A DNA stretch of 39,018 bases, from assembly GCA_005793785.1 (NCBI GenBank), contig SXPW01000115.1:1-39018 (forward strand), given 5' to 3'. This DNA comes from Actinomycetota bacterium (GTDB lineage Bacteria; Actinomycetota; Acidimicrobiia; Acidimicrobiales; Ilumatobacteraceae). The first letter of the stretch is position 1. Each line of letters opens with the position of its first letter. Under the pieces are notes generated by a model. The model did not search any database. It was given only the letters and a program-made list of their open reading frames with translations, and was not told the origin of the DNA. Positions 36,285 to 39,018 of this stretch are shown here, piece by piece. The translations under genes were made by a program, and so were the position numbers.

Positions 36285-39018
36285 TCAACGAATGGAGACG
36301 GCATCACCGAACTTGGCTCGCAACAATCCGATGACCTTGCCGATATCCACGGAGAACTCGGGCCCCAGCGCCACCACCTTCGAACCGAAACCGAGGAACA
36401 CCGGTGAATCTCCGGCGTGCGTTTCCAACAACGCCTTGACGTCGGCGATCGCCTCGGGCGAAATGGTGCGTCGCGCCAGATCGATGTGCAGCGACTCGAT
36501 ACCGTTCTTGGGTACCTCGATCACGCTGACGTCCGAAGCCATCAGCGTCATTCGTGCCTCGTCGCGCCGATCCAGGCGTCCTCGAATGATGACGATCTGG
36601 TCGTCCACGATGAGATGCCCGTGCGTCTTGTAGAGCTTCGGAAACACCGTCACTTCGATTGCACCCGCCAGGTCCTCCAGCGTGAAGGTCGCCATCTGCT
36701 CACCCTTGCGAGTGAATCGTGAATCGACACCGGAGATGACCCCACCGAGTGCGAGATTCTCCTCGGTTCGGTCGGGCACCTCGACGATCGGACACGTCAC
36801 TCGCCTGCCGATGACGCTCTCTAGGCCGCGCAGCGGGTGGTCGCTCACGTAGAAACCGAGCATCTCTTTCTCCAAGCGCAGTTGTTCGGACTTGTCGAAG
36901 GCCAGGTCGGGAATCTCCTCGCGCTCCGTGAACCCGTCCGCGGACTCCTCCGCTTCACCGAAGAGACTCATCACTCCCTGGTCTCGCTCGCGGCGACGCA
37001 CCAGTGCCTGATCGACGAGTCGCTCGAACACCAACGACAATCCCCGCCGCGGATGGCCGAGTGAGTCGAAGGCTCCCGCCTTGATCAATGACTCGATGGT
37101 TCGTTTGTTCAGGGCTTGTTCCGGAACTCGTTCGACGAAATCGTGGAATGATGCGAACTTGCCCGACTTCTCGCGCTGTTCGACGATGAGGGCAGCCGCG
37201 CCCTCGCCGACGTTGCGAATTCCCGAGAGTCCGAAACTCACGGCCGACTGTCCCTCGATCGGGGCGAAGTCGACGCCGGACTCGTTGATGTCCGGCGTGC
37301 GAACCGACACCTGGTTGGCTCCGGCATCCGAGAGATACAACGCGGCCCGGTCGTTGTTGCCCTTCACCGACGTGAGCAGGCAGGCGAAGTACTGCACGGG
37401 GTGGTGCGTCTTCAACCACGCGGTCTGATACGTGATGAGGCCATAACCGAACGCATGACTCTTGGTGAAGGCGTAATCGGCGAACTTCTCGATGATGCCG
37501 AAGAGGTCCCGACCGAGCGATTCGCCGTATCCGTTCTCCGCGCAACCGCCGACGAACTTCGGTCGTTGTTCGGCCATGGCCACCGGGTCCTTCTTCGCGC
37601 AGGCCTTGCGGAGGGAGTCGGCTTGCGCCAGGGAGTATCCGGCGAACTTCTGCGCGACGCGCATGATGCTCTCCTGATAGATCATGAGCCCGTAGGTGTC
37701 TCCCAACACTTCGGTCGCGTCGGCATGGAAGAAACGGGAGGGCTTGCGGTTGTTCTTGAAGTCGGCGTAATCGTTGTGCATGTTCTCGGCCATCGGACCT
37801 GGCCGGTAGAGCGCCAACACGGCGGCGACGTCCTCGAATCGTTTGGGAACCAACGATCGCAGTAGCGCGCGCATCGGTGTGGACTCGAGTTGGAACACGC
37901 CGATGGTGTTGCCCGACGCCAGGAGTTGGTAGGTCTTGGAATCGTCCAACGGTATGTCGTTGATGTCGAAGTTCGGTTGGCGGCTCCGAATGAGCGCCTC
38001 GGCGTCAGTGATGACGTCGAGGTTGCGCAATCCGAGGATGTCCATCTTCAGGAGTCCGAGCGACTCCACACCGTGCATTTCGTACTGGGTGACGACGGGC
38101 GACTCCTCGAGTTTTCGTCCGGCCTCCGGCTTGCGCTGGATCGGCAGGTACTCGGTGAGCGGTTCCTTGGTAATAACCACCGCCGCCGCGTGGATACCGA
38201 CGGAACGTTTCAGCCCTTCCAGTCCCTGCGCAACCTCCACGACGGTCTTGGCCTGACTGTCTGATTCACAGAGGGCTCGCAGGTCGGCGGCGGCTCGGAA
38301 TCCATCCATGTGCTTTTCGTTCTGTTCGAAGCAGTAACGCAATGGTGTGTCGCGCCCCATCACCACCGGTGGCATCAACTTGGCGATCTTGTCACCGACT
38401 GCATACGGATGACCGAGTACGCGGGCCGCGTCCCGCACGGCGTTGCGCGCCTTGATGGTGCCGAAGGTGATGATCTGGGCGACATGGTCGCGTCCGTACT
38501 TCTCCGCCGCGTATCGAATCATCTCGTCGCGGTACCGCGAGTCGAAGTCCATGTCGATGTCGGGCATCGATACGCGATCGGGGTTGAGGAATCGCTCGAA
38601 GAGCAGGTCGTACTTCACCGGGTCGAGGTCGGTGATGCGCAACGCGTAGGCAACGGCGCAGCCTGCCGCGGAGCCACGACCAGGACCGACTCGAATCCCC
38701 CGTTCGCGGGCATGACGAATGAGGTCCCACACGATGAGGAAGTAGGAGGCGAATCCCATGTCGCAGATGACCTTGAGTTCGTAGGCGATGCGCTCGACGA
38801 CGGCCTTGGGGATCTCCGCACCCCAACGTCGTGCGGCACCTTCACGCGTGAGGTGCTCCAGGTATGCGCGATCATCGGCGAATCCCGTGGGAATCGGAAA
38901 GTCCGGCAATACGTATTTACCGAACTCGATCGTGGTATTGGCGCGCTCGGCGATCCACAAGGTGTTGTCGCACGCGTCGGGGGTTTCGCGGAACAACTGT
39001 CGCATCTCGGATGCCGAC
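36285..39018 (-). CDS. dnaE: DNA polymerase III subunit alpha (C-terminal part; 5' end off-window)
   Basis: GRGSAAGCAVAYALRITDLDPVKYDLLFERFLNPDRVSMPDIDMDFD; GSGNTIGVFQLES-type region; C-terminal OB-fold. Confidence 0.96.
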   Translation of the reverse strand, partial: SASEMRQLFRETPDACDNTLWIAERANTTIEFGKYVLPDFPIPTGFADDRAYLEHLTREGAARRWGAEIPKAVVERIAYELKVICDMGFASYFLIVWDLIRHARERGIRVGPGRGSAAGCAVAYALRITDLDPVKYDLLFERFLNPDRVSMPDIDMDFDSRYRDEMIRYAAEKYGRDHVAQIITFGTIKARNAVRDAARVLGHPYAVGDKIAKLMPPVVMGRDTPLRYCFEQNEKHMDGFRAAADLRALCESDSQAKTVVEVAQGLEGLKRSVGIHAAAVVITKEPLTEYLPIQRKPEAGRKLEESPVVTQYEMHGVESLGLLKMDILGLRNLDVITDAEALIRSRQPNFDINDIPLDDSKTYQLLASGNTIGVFQLESTPMRALLRSLVPKRFEDVAAVLALYRPGPMAENMHNDYADFKNNRKPSRFFHADATEVLGDTYGLMIYQESIMRVAQKFAGYSLAQADSLRKACAKKDPVAMAEQRPKFVGGCAENGYGESLGRDLFGIIEKFADYAFTKSHAFGYGLITYQTAWLKTHHPVQYFACLLTSVKGNNDRAALYLSDAGANQVSVRTPDINESGVDFAPIEGQSAVSFGLSGIRNVGEGAAALIVEQREKSGKFASFHDFVERVPEQALNKRTIESLIKAGAFDSLGHPRRGLSLVFERLVDQALVRRRERDQGVMSLFGEAEESADGFTEREEIPDLAFDKSEQLRLEKEMLGFYVSDHPLRGLESVIGRRVTCPIVEVPDRTEENLALGGVISGVDSRFTRKGEQMATFTLEDLAGAIEVTVFPKLYKTHGHLIVDDQIVIIRGRLDRRDEARMTLMASDVSVIEVPKNGIESLHIDLARRTISPEAIADVKALLETHAGDSPVFLGFGSKVVALGPEFSVDIGKVIGLLRAKFGDAVSIR

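Noticed and set aside
36275-36286. 12-bp palindrome GACGACGTCGTC at the dnaE stop
   Set aside because: No U-tract or partner site. Such CG-rich palindromes arise easily in this composition.
1-39018. Search for CRISPR arrays, transposases/IS ends, prophage, toxin-antitoxin or biosynthetic gene clusters
   Set aside because: No repeat-spacer structure, transposase/integrase motifs or defence gene cassettes were seen; the gene content is core metabolism and information processing.

Overview
This 39 kb window is a dense, GC-rich chromosomal core region from an actinobacterium. I infer an Acidimicrobiia-like lineage from mycothiol, F420 and PIM genes plus mycobacteria-like gene order. I see no CRISPR array, transposase, prophage or obvious defence island. 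Most genes are housekeeping: metX, SURF1, a plant/cyanobacterial-type lycopene cyclase, MoxR/VWA, murJ, proB-obg, dgt-like, nucleoside hydrolase, rpmA-rplU, ruvBAC, a peroxiredoxin, yebC, pdxTS, htpX-lemA, a PIM cluster (pimA, patA-like, pgsA, HIT), thrS, plsC, mshC, an F420:NADPH oxidoreductase, fabI, a DUF255 protein and a partial dnaE. A partial tRNA lies at the left edge. The best candidates for a second look are non-coding or architectural: (1) a very compact SAM-clan riboswitch candidate upstream of metX, with four stems drawn from sequence and a possible 3' switching hairpin; (2) a recurring TAnnnT element placed 6-10 nt before GTG/ATG starts, suggesting leaderless transcription, including a shared symmetric TACCGTA between divergent fabI and the F420 reductase gene; (3) a LexA/SOS-box-like sequence over the annotated ruvC start codon; (4) an apparent CTG start for htpX in a CTGA overlap with lemA; (5) a moxR-VWA-phosphatase-lycopene cyclase gene string; (6) an uncharacterised membrane protein coupled into the HIT-pgsA-patA operon. 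All family calls come from reading the translations, with no database search.
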